Positions 8,434 through 16,971 of a DNA stretch of 64,000 nt are shown here, piece by piece. The stretch spans positions 2,141,501-2,205,500 of the forward strand of contig NZ_LR134318.1 of NCBI RefSeq assembly GCF_900636825.1, written 5' to 3'. Source of the DNA: Pseudomonas fluorescens (lineage in GTDB: Bacteria; Pseudomonadota; Gammaproteobacteria; Pseudomonadales; Pseudomonadaceae). Each line of letters begins with the position of its first letter. The stretch's first letter is position 1. Below the pieces are notes generated by a model. The model worked only from the letters and a program-made list of their open reading frames with translations. It had not been told where the DNA came from and ran no database searches. The translations under genes were made by a program, and so were the position numbers.

Positions 8434-8673
8434 CTAGAGCCTTCCCCGAACAATCCTTTGCAATTTCACCTCGTCTGCATAGCTGCGGAGCTTTGCTTGC
8501 TGGGCCGAAAGCAGCGAACACATTTTCATCAAAAGGATCGCTTCCTTCGGCGCAGCCGAGCGCCCAGCGCTGGCGGTCAGTTCACTCACCGACCAGCCGA
8601 GAATTGCAGCGGCGTCTTCAAGGTCGAAGAACAGTTCCTGCTGGGCAGTCCTGGGTCCATCGAGTTTCTGCAT
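8434..8673 (-). CDS. Small protein with possible helix-turn-helix
   Basis: A 79-residue protein. Residues 15-35 (LFFDLEDAAAILGWSVSELT) look like the helix-turn-helix of a small DNA-binding protein, followed by a basic helical C-terminus (QQAKLRSYADEVKLQRIVRG). There is no strong ribosome binding site. A phage-type or excisionase-like regulator is possible, but I cannot assign a family. It stands alone between other minus-strand small genes. Confidence 0.5.
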   Translation of the reverse strand: MQKLDGPRTAQQELFFDLEDAAAILGWSVSELTASAGRSAAPKEAILLMKMCSLLSAQQAKLRSYADEVKLQRIVRGRL

Positions 8674-8726
8674 GAGATCTACCCCGTCCAGTCACTGTTC
8701 GAATGCGGTGTTCTCGGTGACTGCGC

Positions 8727-9083
8727 TCAGCCTTTAGGGCGCGCGGTCCTTTCAAGCGTCACAACGCAGGCGGCATAGAAGTTTTTGTGAAACTCGAAAA
8801 TCGTTTTATCCCGCTTCACTTCGTCCTGATATTGCGGAATTTCGTAGGCCTGTTGAATCAAGGTCTTGTACAAGCCGCCTACGTATTCGTTTTCCTTCTC
8901 TGCCGCGTCAGCCATTTGTTCGAGCGTGGCCACGGGTACGCCGCCCTGTCTGGCTTTCATGACGGCTTTGGCCGAGTTTTCAACCCGTGTGCATTCCGCC
9001 AGACCATCGTCTGGCAAATCGGCGCTATGCGCGTAAACACTGATCAACATAGCCGCCGTTGCTGCAAGACATCTTTGGATCAT
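8727..9083 (-). CDS. Exported hypothetical protein
   Basis: A 118-residue protein with a Sec signal peptide (MIQRCLAATAAMLISVYAHSA, cleavage after the HSA) and a helical mature part with two cysteines (ECTRVENSAK and YAACVVTLERT) that could form a disulfide. The ATG at 9083 is preceded by AAGGA at good spacing; an upstream in-frame ATG at 9125 would place the signal peptide internally and is rejected. Mature sequence about 97 residues, periplasmic, unknown function. Confidence 0.7.
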   Translation of the reverse strand: MIQRCLAATAAMLISVYAHSADLPDDGLAECTRVENSAKAVMKARQGGVPVATLEQMADAAEKENEYVGGLYKTLIQQAYEIPQYQDEVKRDKTIFEFHKNFYAACVVTLERTARPKG

Positions 9084-9168
9084 GACGCGCCATCCTTGAT
9101 TTTGAGCACGAACCTTAGCATTCATGGCTCAGCGCCACCATCGAATCGCCTTGATCAGTCGGGAAAAT

Positions 9169-9438
9169 TTACTGCGCGGGTTTTTTCATATCGTTCGTGT
9201 CGCTGGAACCGGCAGCGTCCTTTTGCGTTTCGTGTGATTCGGCACCGGAATTTGAGCCCGACGCTTCTTCGCCTTTTTTGTCAGCCTTGTCATCTTTCGA
9301 TGCAGAACTGCCATGATTCATGCCCGGAACAGCGGCGGGGGGCATGGGAGATCCCGCCGTTGTGTCGGCCGCCAATGAAAAGAGTGGGCTCATCGAAAGA
9401 AGACCGGCCAGTCCGCAGACAGCAATTTTGTTTTTCAT
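9169..9438 (-). CDS. Exported low-complexity hypothetical protein
   Basis: An 89-residue protein: a signal peptide (MKNKIAVCGLAGLLSMSPLF then SLAA) followed by a hydrophilic, disordered tail rich in Ser, Asp, Lys, Glu and Gly. Predicted periplasmic or secreted. An in-frame TTG five codons upstream is an alternative start because the ribosome binding site in front of the ATG is weak. Function is unknown. Confidence 0.6.
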   Translation of the reverse strand: MKNKIAVCGLAGLLSMSPLFSLAADTTAGSPMPPAAVPGMNHGSSASKDDKADKKGEEASGSNSGAESHETQKDAAGSSDTNDMKKPAQ

Positions 9439-9663
9439 AACGTCGATATCCAAGCCAAGGGATGTACTCCTTGGAAGCGCTCAACTACGGAACGTGCGGA
9501 CGACCGGACCGGCGGCACAGCGCCGTTCGCATTCGGCAGAGTCGATACGAATAGCCGCATGACTATCAATTCAAAAAAACAGGGAGAAAGCGGCAAAGTG
9601 CTGGCCCCCGAGCGCCGCGGTCATCGGCAAAATCGCCTTTTTTCAAAAGGTTAGGTTGGCATC

Positions 9664-9993
9664 ATGCGGACGATTGTCATCACCGTTGCAGCGCTTTCTC
9701 TGGCTGTTATCGCCTCGGGGCTTCAGGCAAAGGAATTGAGCAAGGGGCATCGATTCGCCTGTGTCTGGGGCTCGGATATTGCTGCCGGCGCCCAACAATC
9801 GAAACTGTCTGGAGTCTCCCTGTACGGCGCGCGCAAGCAGTTGCAAGTCCGCAGGTTTCAGCAACCGTGGATGCGCATGACCGCGATGGGAATTACCGAG
9901 CAGACCTACAACAGCAGCTCGAAGCTAAGGCCGGCGGCGGTGAAGCAGACGTATTACGAGCAATGTGTCCGGCATGAACTGGCGCGGCGCTGA
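9664..9993 (+). CDS. Exported hypothetical protein
   Basis: A 109-residue protein with a signal peptide (MRTIVITVAALSLAVIASG then LQA, cleavage near residue 22) and a short basic mature domain with two cysteines (FACVWGSD and YEQCVRHEL). It is the only plus-strand gene among neighbouring minus-strand genes. Predicted periplasmic, unknown role. Confidence 0.65.
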   Translation: MRTIVITVAALSLAVIASGLQAKELSKGHRFACVWGSDIAAGAQQSKLSGVSLYGARKQLQVRRFQQPWMRMTAMGITEQTYNSSSKLRPAAVKQTYYEQCVRHELARR

Positions 9994-10007
9994 AAGTCGC
10001 ACACGGA

Positions 10008-10952
10008 TCAGGAGTCGCGGGACGCTTTGACGCTGGTCGGCCCGGCAACGCGTGGCAGCGGTTTCGTCTGCATCAGCGCATCGAGCGCTTTGCGATATTG
10101 CTGCCCGCCGAGCGCCATGCTGTTGTTGTGCGTCGCGCCCGGCACCAGCAGCAGGCGTTTGGGTTGCTGCGCGGCGTTGAATAATTGCTCACTGAAACGC
10201 GGCGGCACGAAAGCGTCTGCCAAACCATGGACCACCAGCAATGGCATGTGGATCTCGGCGATTTTGTCGATGGAGTCGAATTTCTGCGACAGCAGCCAGC
10301 GCACCGGCAATGAGGTATTGGCCACGGCGGCGGCAACGTCCGCCAATGACGTAAACGTCGACTCGATCACCAGACCGCGCACCGGCAGCGGTGTATTTTT
10401 GCGCGCGGCATCCTGACCCAGTTCTGCGGCCAGATCGATTGCAACAGCTCCGCCGAGCGAATGACCGTAGATCAGCCGTTTATTCGGATCGGGTTGCAGG
10501 AGCTTGAAGCGCTCCCACGCCACCCGCGCATCTTCGTAAACGCTGCTTTCCGAGGGTAGATCGCCTTTACTCTGGCCAAATCCGCGATAGTCGATGGCCA
10601 GTACCGAATAGCCCGCCGCGCGCAACTGCTCGATGCGAAACAACTGCCCGGTGAGGTTCCAGCGTACGCCATGCAGATAAAGGATGGCCGGCGCGTTGGG
10701 CTTTTCCGCCGGCCACCACCAGGCGTGAATATTCTGCCCGGCGCTGAAACTCTTCGGTTGCAGATCAAGTTCCTGCACGCTGCCAGGCAAGCCGCGATAC
10801 CAGCCAGCGGTGCCCGGTTCGATGCGAAACAGCAGTGTGCGTTCGGTATGTTCGAGTACGGCACAACTCGTCGGCACGCCGATAATCAGCGCGGCCATGC
10901 AGGCGAACGCTAAGCGGCGGCGACGCAGACGGGTCATGAAGGCAATGAACAT
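10008..10952 (-). CDS. Alpha/beta hydrolase, membrane-anchored or exported
   Basis: About 314 residues. A basic N-terminus and one hydrophobic segment (RLAFACMAALIIGVPTS) are followed by an alpha/beta-hydrolase fold: oxyanion-hole region ILYLHGVRWN, nucleophile elbow GHSLGGA, acid in VVHGLADAFVPP and catalytic His in GATHNNS. The arrangement matches the YfhR/BEM46-like serine hydrolases; the substrate is unknown. A Cys after the hydrophobic stretch (TSCA) is not a good lipobox. Start is uncertain: GTG at 10967, ATG at 10952 or ATG at 10937 are all possible and none has a strong ribosome binding site. Confidence 0.82.
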   Translation of the reverse strand: MFIAFMTRLRRRRLAFACMAALIIGVPTSCAVLEHTERTLLFRIEPGTAGWYRGLPGSVQELDLQPKSFSAGQNIHAWWWPAEKPNAPAILYLHGVRWNLTGQLFRIEQLRAAGYSVLAIDYRGFGQSKGDLPSESSVYEDARVAWERFKLLQPDPNKRLIYGHSLGGAVAIDLAAELGQDAARKNTPLPVRGLVIESTFTSLADVAAAVANTSLPVRWLLSQKFDSIDKIAEIHMPLLVVHGLADAFVPPRFSEQLFNAAQQPKRLLLVPGATHNNSMALGGQQYRKALDALMQTKPLPRVAGPTSVKASRDS

Positions 10953-11064
10953 TAAACGTTTCACCACGGCGCAGACAAAGAACGCTTTTTACCAGATAGC
11001 TCGGTCCGCGCGTGGGATTTACGACCACCGTACGTGTTCAACGATTTCAAAATGCTGCAAACAA

Positions 11065-12063
11065 TCAGCCGACCTGCAGCACGATTTTGCCGATATGGTC
11101 GCCGGCCTCCATGTGTGCATGGGCTTTGGCCGCGTCGTTGAGCGCAAAAACCTTGTCGATGAGGGGCAGGCAGCGGCCGGACGCCAGTGCTGGCCACACA
11201 TGTTCGCGCAGCTCACTGGCAATCGCCGCTTTTTCCGCAGCGGTGCGTGCTCGCAATAGCGATCCGGTGATCACCGCGCGTTTGGCCATCATCGCCAGCA
11301 AGTCAAAATCATTGGCCCGGGCGCCCCCTAGAAAACCGAGCATGACCAGCCTTCCGTCCATCGCCAGGGCGCTGACATTACCGTTGAGATAAGAGCCACC
11401 CATGATGTCGAGAATCACATTCACGCCTTGACCGTCAGTTTTCTCGGCCACGACCTTGGCGAAGTCTTCCTCGCGATAGTTGATAGGCTGACCGCCGAGC
11501 TTACTGATCGCCGCGCATTTGTCAGCGCTGCCTGCGGTGGCAAAGGCATCGATGCCGAATTCGCGGCAGAGCATCAGGGCGGTGGTGCCGATGCCGCTGG
11601 TGCCGCCGTGGATCAACGCGCGCTGGCCCTTGCTCGCGCCACCGAGACCGAACAGGTTGGCCCACACCGTGAAAAACGTTTCCGGGATGGCGGCGGCCTG
11701 CACCCAGTCGAGCCCATTGGGGATTGGCAGCGTCTGACCGGCCGGCACAGCTGCGTATTCGGCATAACCGCCGCCATTGGTTAGGGCGCAGACCCGATCG
11801 CCGACGGCGAACGCATTCACACCGGCGCCGACAGACACCACGACGCCGGAGACTTCCAGGCCGGGAATCGGGTTCATGCCGGGTTTCATCGGATATTGCC
11901 CGGCACGTTGCAAGGCGTCCGGGCGGTTGACGCCGGCAGCGTGCACTTGAATCAGCACTTCGCCTTCCGCTACATCCGGTAGCGGCACGCGTTTGACTTG
12001 CAAGACATCAGGGCCACCGGGTTCGGTGATTTCAATGCGCGTCATTTCAGCGGGCAAAGACAT
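11065..12063 (-). CDS. NAD(P)H quinone oxidoreductase, zinc-less MDR family
   Basis: A 332-residue medium-chain dehydrogenase/reductase of the quinone-oxidoreductase (QOR/PIG3-like) type. The N-terminal GroES-like domain has the motif VNRPDALQRAGQYPM and PGLEVSGVV. The Rossmann domain has the nucleotide loop HGGTSGIGTTALML. There are no zinc-binding Cys clusters. It probably reduces quinones using NADPH. The ATG at 12063 has a GGAGG ribosome binding site. It lies 61 bp behind the MFS transporter gene on the same strand and is likely co-transcribed with it. Confidence 0.9.
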   Translation of the reverse strand: MSLPAEMTRIEITEPGGPDVLQVKRVPLPDVAEGEVLIQVHAAGVNRPDALQRAGQYPMKPGMNPIPGLEVSGVVVSVGAGVNAFAVGDRVCALTNGGGYAEYAAVPAGQTLPIPNGLDWVQAAAIPETFFTVWANLFGLGGASKGQRALIHGGTSGIGTTALMLCREFGIDAFATAGSADKCAAISKLGGQPINYREEDFAKVVAEKTDGQGVNVILDIMGGSYLNGNVSALAMDGRLVMLGFLGGARANDFDLLAMMAKRAVITGSLLRARTAAEKAAIASELREHVWPALASGRCLPLIDKVFALNDAAKAHAHMEAGDHIGKIVLQVG

Positions 12064-12124
12064 GTTGAATCCTCCAGGAAAAAGGTCTGTAGATGGGAAC
12101 GCAGTCGGCGAGCAATGATTCCCT

Positions 12125-13324
12125 TCAATTGGCGCAGCAGCGGCTATCGGCGCCAGAGGCCGGCAGCCATTTCGTGACGAATTCCAGCAATAACGCCACG
12201 ACGATCGCGCCGCAGGCGACCACAAACAGCGTCGCGTGGTGGCCGCCATTCGCGTTGAACAGCGCTGAGTAAGCGAAACCCGCGAGTGCCTGGAACGAGG
12301 CAAACGACACTGTGGCGCGACTCCAGGCGATTTGCTGACGAGCGTGCTGCGGCACCAGCTCATGCACCCGCGCCAACGCCAGCGGGACGATGCCCGGTGG
12401 AAATGAACCGAGGATCACCGCAAGCACCGCCAATGCCGCAAAAGTATGCGAAACAGCCAGCAGCCCCAGAGCAATCGCTTGAACCACCAGCACCAGGCGA
12501 ATGCTCAAACGGGCGCCGAAATGATCGGCGAGGAAACCGTAACTCACTGGACCGACAATCGCGCCCAAGCCGTACATGACCCAAACGAGTCCGCCGACAT
12601 GTGCACCGGCGCCGACCCCACGCGCGACGTAATCCACCAGAAACACCATGGCTGGCACCAGGCCGGCGGCCATGAAGGCGTACTGCGCGAACAACACATA
12701 CACATCGCGAGGTATTGGCGCAGGCGCGGCATCGTGGTGAATGACGGCATGTCGCAGATCCGCGGGCCAGCCGAACCAGCTCACTGCGGTCAGCAGCAGC
12801 GCAATCGCGCCGAGCCCCACCCAGGTGGCTTGCAGACCAAGCTGCAACAGCGGCGGAACAATCGTCCCCGAACCGGCGATGCCGAGGCCGATGCCAAGGA
12901 AGATCGCACCACTGGCCAGGCCTTTGCGCGCCGGCGGAACATGGGGCAACACCGTTGCCGCCACCAGCACCATGATCGCGCCGCCAGCGATGCCTGACAG
13001 CAAGCGCCAGCCGAAAAACCAGCTCACAGACAACGGCAGTGCACAGGCGAAAAATGCTGCGGTCACGGCCAGCATCATCAGTCGCAGGGCGTTCTTGTTG
13101 CCCAGATGATGTGCCATGGGTCGGCCGAGCAGGGCGCCGATCAGGTAACCGATCAGATTGGCGGCGCCGAGATAGACCACATCGCTGGCGGAAAACCACT
13201 GCGCCTCGATCAGCGAAGGAATCAGCGGTGTGTAGGCAAACCGTGCCAGTCCAATGCTGACCAGGCTGGCGCAAAGGCCAGCGATGATCGGCATCCAGGG
13301 AGCACCAGAGGTTGAGGTACGCAT
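12125..13324 (-). CDS. MFS transporter, YbfB/YjiJ-like
   Basis: A 399-residue inner-membrane protein with about 12 hydrophobic helices. The N-terminus (GLCASLVSIGLARFAYTPLI) carries the G-x-ARFAYTP signature of the YbfB/YjiJ-type major facilitator subfamily, and loop 2-3 contains GRPMAHHLGNK. Substrate is unknown. It is divergent from the LysR gene at 13437 with two palindromic candidate operators between them, and is followed by the quinone oxidoreductase, suggesting a LysR-controlled export/detoxification unit. Confidence 0.88.
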   Translation of the reverse strand: MRTSTSGAPWMPIIAGLCASLVSIGLARFAYTPLIPSLIEAQWFSASDVVYLGAANLIGYLIGALLGRPMAHHLGNKNALRLMMLAVTAAFFACALPLSVSWFFGWRLLSGIAGGAIMVLVAATVLPHVPPARKGLASGAIFLGIGLGIAGSGTIVPPLLQLGLQATWVGLGAIALLLTAVSWFGWPADLRHAVIHHDAAPAPIPRDVYVLFAQYAFMAAGLVPAMVFLVDYVARGVGAGAHVGGLVWVMYGLGAIVGPVSYGFLADHFGARLSIRLVLVVQAIALGLLAVSHTFAALAVLAVILGSFPPGIVPLALARVHELVPQHARQQIAWSRATVSFASFQALAGFAYSALFNANGGHHATLFVVACGAIVVALLLEFVTKWLPASGADSRCCAN

Positions 13325-13375
13325 GATTTCAGTTTCCGAGAAAGATTCATGGCGCCCAGCATATCGGTTATCGTT

Positions 13376-13425
13376 GCTGCGTTTATGCAGCGAATTTCCA
13401 TCGTTATGATGCGTAAATGCATCAT
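13376..13425. promoter_or_regulatory. Paired palindromic operators between MFS and LysR genes
   Basis: Two inverted repeats share the core TGCGT(TT/AA)ATGCA: GCTGC-GTTTAT-GCAGC at 13376-13391 and ATGATGC-GTAAAT-GCATCAT at 13406-13425. Their centres are 32 bp apart, about three helical turns, so both face the same side of DNA. Each fits the T-N11-A dyad bound by LysR-type regulators. The right site is 11 bp from the LysR start codon, consistent with autoregulation. Confidence 0.7.
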
Positions 13426-13436
13426 AAGGAGGCAGG

Positions 13437-14306
13437 GTGAATTGGGATGATGCACGGGTGTTTCTCGCTGTCTGCCGCGCCTCGACATTGCGCGGAGCCG
13501 CGCGAATCCTCAATGTCGATCAGGCGACGGTCGGGCGACGTATCGCCGCGCTGGAAAAATCCCTCGGGGCCACGTTGTTTCTGCGCACCTCCGACGGTTA
13601 CGCACTGACTGCGGTGGGTGAGGCGGCGCTGAAGAGCGTGGAAAAAATGGAGCATTCAGCGCTAGAGCTGGAGCGGCAGATTCAGGGTCTGGACGACCGG
13701 CTGACGGGCAGCGTGCGGGTCAGCACCACCGATTCGCTGGCGATCGATTTCCTCATTCCGGCAATCGCTTGCCTGCATGAGCAGCATCCGGATGTGCAGG
13801 TGCACCTCGACGCTTCGACGCAGATTCTCAGTCTGGCCAAGCGCGAGGCGGATATCGCCGTGCGCAATACGCGGCCCGACAATCCTGATTTGATCGCGCG
13901 GCGAATTGCGCGCTGGCCCGTAGGACTTTTCGCTGCTCAGGCTTATGTCGACGACCACGGGGTTCCCGAACCGGGCACAGCCTTTGAAGGCCATGATCTG
14001 GTGGTCTATCAACCGTATCTGAAAAAAGACCTGACGCTGGTCAGTGAACCGCTGACACGCGGGCGCATCGTCGCGACGCTAAGCTCCAGTCTGCTGGTGC
14101 GGCGTTCGATTGCGGCAGGCCTGGGTGTTGGGGAGATTCCGGTATACATGGGCGAACGCGACGGCCTCGTCAGAATCTGGCCGCAGCGAGTCCGCCCTGA
14201 GCCCTACGACGTGTGGCTGGTGACCCACGCGGATTTACGCCATACCGCGCGTGTACGGGCAGTGATCGCGCAGATCGTCGAGGCGTTTGCTCTGGAGAAT
14301 GAATAA
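13437..14306 (+). CDS. LysR family transcriptional regulator
   Basis: A 289-residue LTTR: N-terminal winged helix (DARVFLAVCRASTLRGAARI, then LNVDQATVGRRIAALEKSL), linker helix and a C-terminal periplasmic-binding-like effector domain. GTG start with an AAGGAGG ribosome binding site. It is transcribed away from the MFS/quinone-oxidoreductase pair, its likely target. The HTH helix with DQATVGRRI is typical of the subgroup with an N-terminal MNWDDARVFL motif. The effector is unknown. Confidence 0.92.
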   Translation: MNWDDARVFLAVCRASTLRGAARILNVDQATVGRRIAALEKSLGATLFLRTSDGYALTAVGEAALKSVEKMEHSALELERQIQGLDDRLTGSVRVSTTDSLAIDFLIPAIACLHEQHPDVQVHLDASTQILSLAKREADIAVRNTRPDNPDLIARRIARWPVGLFAAQAYVDDHGVPEPGTAFEGHDLVVYQPYLKKDLTLVSEPLTRGRIVATLSSSLLVRRSIAAGLGVGEIPVYMGERDGLVRIWPQRVRPEPYDVWLVTHADLRHTARVRAVIAQIVEAFALENE

Positions 14307-14524
14307 GCTCGTTACGGGGTTTTGGCAGGGCTACAAAACCTGACGAAACGGCCTACGTCCGGCTCAGAAACTGCCGGCTTGTTAGGAAGGGAGGAGGATT
14401 CTATTGTTGACGCCAACGGCCAGGGAAGGTCTCGGTAACCGAAAAAGGTGTCGAATTGAAAGTCAGGGAAGTGCTGCACAATCCAATCTGTGACACGTCG
14501 AGCAAGGGGTGGAATACGCAAATC

Positions 14525-14941
14525 ATGAATGCCATCAGCCGCGAAGAGTTCAATGCCAGAATCGAGACCATCGAAACCCGAATGGATACTCGGGTGAACG
14601 AAGTGTCGGCAAAAATCGATGCGTTTCTGGTGGCTCAGGCTGAGCGCGACAAAGCTCAACTCGAACGAGACAAACGCTACGATTCGATTGCGACGCAGAT
14701 GCAGGACACTGCGCGAAGGGCAGAGGATGCGGCCAGGCAGGGGGCGACAGTCAAGGCGAATGTCTGGGCGGCCACTGTCGTGCAATTGGTTGGCATCGTT
14801 GCGATCGTTGTCGGCGCTTGCTACGCCAATCAGGCCAACACGTATGTGGCGATTCAAACTACGCTGGCGGCCATTCAGGCAGGCAAGGAGTTCCGGCCAC
14901 CGAGCCCTTTCGATTTTTCTTTACCTGAATCGCCCGAATAA
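14525..14941 (+). CDS. Hypothetical coiled-coil protein with one membrane segment
   Basis: A 138-residue protein: helices rich in Glu, Arg and Lys (EEFNARIETIETRMDTRVNE then VSAKIDAFL and AQLERDKRYDSIATQMQ), one transmembrane helix (VWAATVVQLVGIVAIVVGA) and a short Pro-containing tail. The architecture suggests an oligomeric membrane-tethered coiled coil. An in-frame TTG at 14456 could extend it. A terminator follows directly. I do not recognise a named family. Confidence 0.65.
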   Translation: MNAISREEFNARIETIETRMDTRVNEVSAKIDAFLVAQAERDKAQLERDKRYDSIATQMQDTARRAEDAARQGATVKANVWAATVVQLVGIVAIVVGACYANQANTYVAIQTTLAAIQAGKEFRPPSPFDFSLPESPE

Positions 14942-14944
14942 AAA

Positions 14945-14969
14945 ACGGCCTTCACTGGAAGGCCGTTTT
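14945..14969 (+). terminator. Rho-independent terminator
   Basis: ACGGCCTTC-ACTG-GAAGGCCGT, a perfect 9-bp stem with a 4-nt loop followed by TTT, lies 4 bp after the coiled-coil protein gene. An A run on its left lets it also serve the convergent pirin gene weakly. Confidence 0.85.
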
Positions 14970-14990
14970 CGTGGGCGCTGACGCACTGCC

Positions 14991-15713
14991 TCATGGCATC
15001 TCTGGCAATTCCTGCGGCCGCAAATCGAACACCAACACCTCGGCATCCACGCCGTTGCTCACGGTCAGCGCTTGTTCTTCACGAACCCGCACACCGTCGC
15101 CTTCCTGCAACTGCACGCCGTTGAGTTCGACACTCCCGCGCGCTACATGCACATAGGCATAACGGTTGGCAGGCAGTTTCAGCGTGGCGCTTTCCTTACC
15201 GTCGAACAGGCCGGCGTAAACTCGGGCGTCCTGACGCACCTTCAGCGATCCATCGCTGCCGTCCGGCGAAATGATCAGTTGCAAGCGGCCGCGTTTTTTC
15301 TGTGCGCTGAAATGCTCTTGTTGATAGCGCGGTTTTGCGCCGCTGACCTCTGGCACGATCCAGATTTGCAGGAAGTGCACAGGTTTCGTCGCCGAATGGT
15401 TGAACTCGCTGTGCGCCACACCGCTGCCGGCGCTCATGAGTTGCACATCACCAGGGCGGATGACTGAACCGGTGCCCAGAGTGTCTTTGTGTTCCAGCGC
15501 GCCTTCGAGTACGTAGGAGAAAATTTCCATGTCGCGGTGCGGATGTTGGCCAAACCCTTTACCAGCGGCGACGCGGTCATCATTGATCACCAGCAGGTCG
15601 GAAAAACCCTGCTCACGCGGGTTGCGGTAGCTGGCGAAAGAAAAAGTATGAAAGGACTTCAACCAGCCATGATTGGCGAGGCCACGATCGGAGGCTTTGC
15701 GAAGAGTCAGCAT
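14991..15713 (-). CDS. Pirin family protein (YhhW-type quercetin dioxygenase-like)
   Basis: A 240-residue bicupin. The N-terminal cupin has all four metal ligands of bacterial pirins: His57 and His59 (FGQHPHRDMEIFSYVLEG), His101 and Glu103 (SGVAHSEFNH). The C-terminal cupin (GRLQLIISPDG, GDGVRVRE) lacks ligands, as usual. E. coli YhhW with the same ligands shows quercetin 2,3-dioxygenase activity in vitro; the physiological substrate is unclear. Single gene, divergent from the regulator at 15931. Confidence 0.93.
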   Translation of the reverse strand: MLTLRKASDRGLANHGWLKSFHTFSFASYRNPREQGFSDLLVINDDRVAAGKGFGQHPHRDMEIFSYVLEGALEHKDTLGTGSVIRPGDVQLMSAGSGVAHSEFNHSATKPVHFLQIWIVPEVSGAKPRYQQEHFSAQKKRGRLQLIISPDGSDGSLKVRQDARVYAGLFDGKESATLKLPANRYAYVHVARGSVELNGVQLQEGDGVRVREEQALTVSNGVDAEVLVFDLRPQELPEMP

Positions 15714-15930
15714 GATGAAATCTCCTTACGGGACGTGAATTCGTCCGAGTGAGGAGAAGGTTACTGTTTACCATGCTGCTCAAAAAGTAGATGGAAATTG
15801 AAAGACTGTCCTGCTCAGGTTGACAGTTTTGCGGTAACGTTCACCAATTCTTCGGCGCGCCCGACTCGCACTTAGCCATAATGTGCAGCGGCTAGACGCG
15901 TTTAAATTCTTGATCCCGGTGACGTATTCC

Positions 15931-16881
15931 ATGAAAACCGTGGCAATGGTGCTGTTTCCCGATTTTCTTCTGCTCGACATGGCTGGGCCGCTCGAGGTGT
16001 TTTCGGTTGCCAACCGTTACTTGCCGGCAGAGTCGCACTATCAACTGGTCACCCTCGGCACCGAGCAGGGAGCGCTGCGCGCATCCAACGGTGTGAAGGT
16101 GCAAGCCGACCGGCACATTGATGAAGCCTGTGAACATTACGACCTGCTACTGATCCCCGGCGGTCCGGGAGCATACAACGAAAGATTTCCGGCGTTGTTC
16201 GCCTGGCTGCCTTGCGCGGTGCAGCGTGCTGGCGGTTACGGTTCGATCTGCACCGGCGCTTTCATATTGGGGCATGCCGGATTGCTCGATGGTTATCGCG
16301 TGACCACTCACTGGAACTACACCGAGCGTTTGATCAAAGGTTTTCCAAAGGCGAGCGTCGCGACCGACCAGATCTTTGTTGAAGATCGTAACCTGATCAC
16401 TTCCGGCGGGGTGACCGCAGGCATCGACCTGGCACTCGCGGTGATTGCCCGGGACCACGGCAAGAAGCTTGCGCAGGATGTCGCGAAAGTGCTGCTGGTG
16501 GTGATGAAGCGGCAGGGCGGTCAAGCGCAGTTCAGCCCGTTGATGGCCGCAGTCGCCCCAGTGGAAACCCCCATTACTCGGGTGCAGAACCAGGTCCTGG
16601 AACATCTCGACGAAGCATTCTCTGTGGAACGCATGGCCGGTCTGGCGAATATGAGTGCACGCCACTTCGCCCGTTTGTTCGCCCGCGACGTTGGCATGAC
16701 CCCCATGGAATTCTTGCAGAATGCGCGCATCGATTGTGCGCGGAACCTGCTCGAAACCAGCGATCTGCCGCTGAAGACCGTGGCCTACAAAAGTGGCTTT
16801 GGCAGTGTTCGACATATGCGGTCACTGTTTGCCGAAAAGCTCGGACTGACCCCCGCGCAGTACCGCGAACAGTTCAGTTAG
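15931..16881 (+). CDS. GlxA family transcriptional regulator (DJ-1/PfpI plus AraC HTH)
   Basis: A 316-residue protein. Residues 1-165 form a class I glutamine-amidotransferase-like (DJ-1/PfpI) domain (VLFPDFLLLDMAGPLEVFSV, IPGGPGAY, CTGAFILGHAGLLDG). The C-terminus holds two AraC-type helix-turn-helix motifs (MAGLANMSARHFARLFARD; KTVAYKSGFGSVRHMRSLFA). Such proteins sense small metabolites through the catalytically dead N-domain. ATG at 15931 chosen because the homologous fold begins there; an in-frame GTG 16 codons earlier exists. Target genes are not evident. Confidence 0.9.
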   Translation: MKTVAMVLFPDFLLLDMAGPLEVFSVANRYLPAESHYQLVTLGTEQGALRASNGVKVQADRHIDEACEHYDLLLIPGGPGAYNERFPALFAWLPCAVQRAGGYGSICTGAFILGHAGLLDGYRVTTHWNYTERLIKGFPKASVATDQIFVEDRNLITSGGVTAGIDLALAVIARDHGKKLAQDVAKVLLVVMKRQGGQAQFSPLMAAVAPVETPITRVQNQVLEHLDEAFSVERMAGLANMSARHFARLFARDVGMTPMEFLQNARIDCARNLLETSDLPLKTVAYKSGFGSVRHMRSLFAEKLGLTPAQYREQFS

Positions 16882-16971
16882 AGCGGTTCTGTCCGTCTGG
16901 CGCACCCCGATGTCCGTGCTGCGCCGTGCTTAATGGTTGTACCGTCACCAGACACTGCCAAGATAGCTGTC

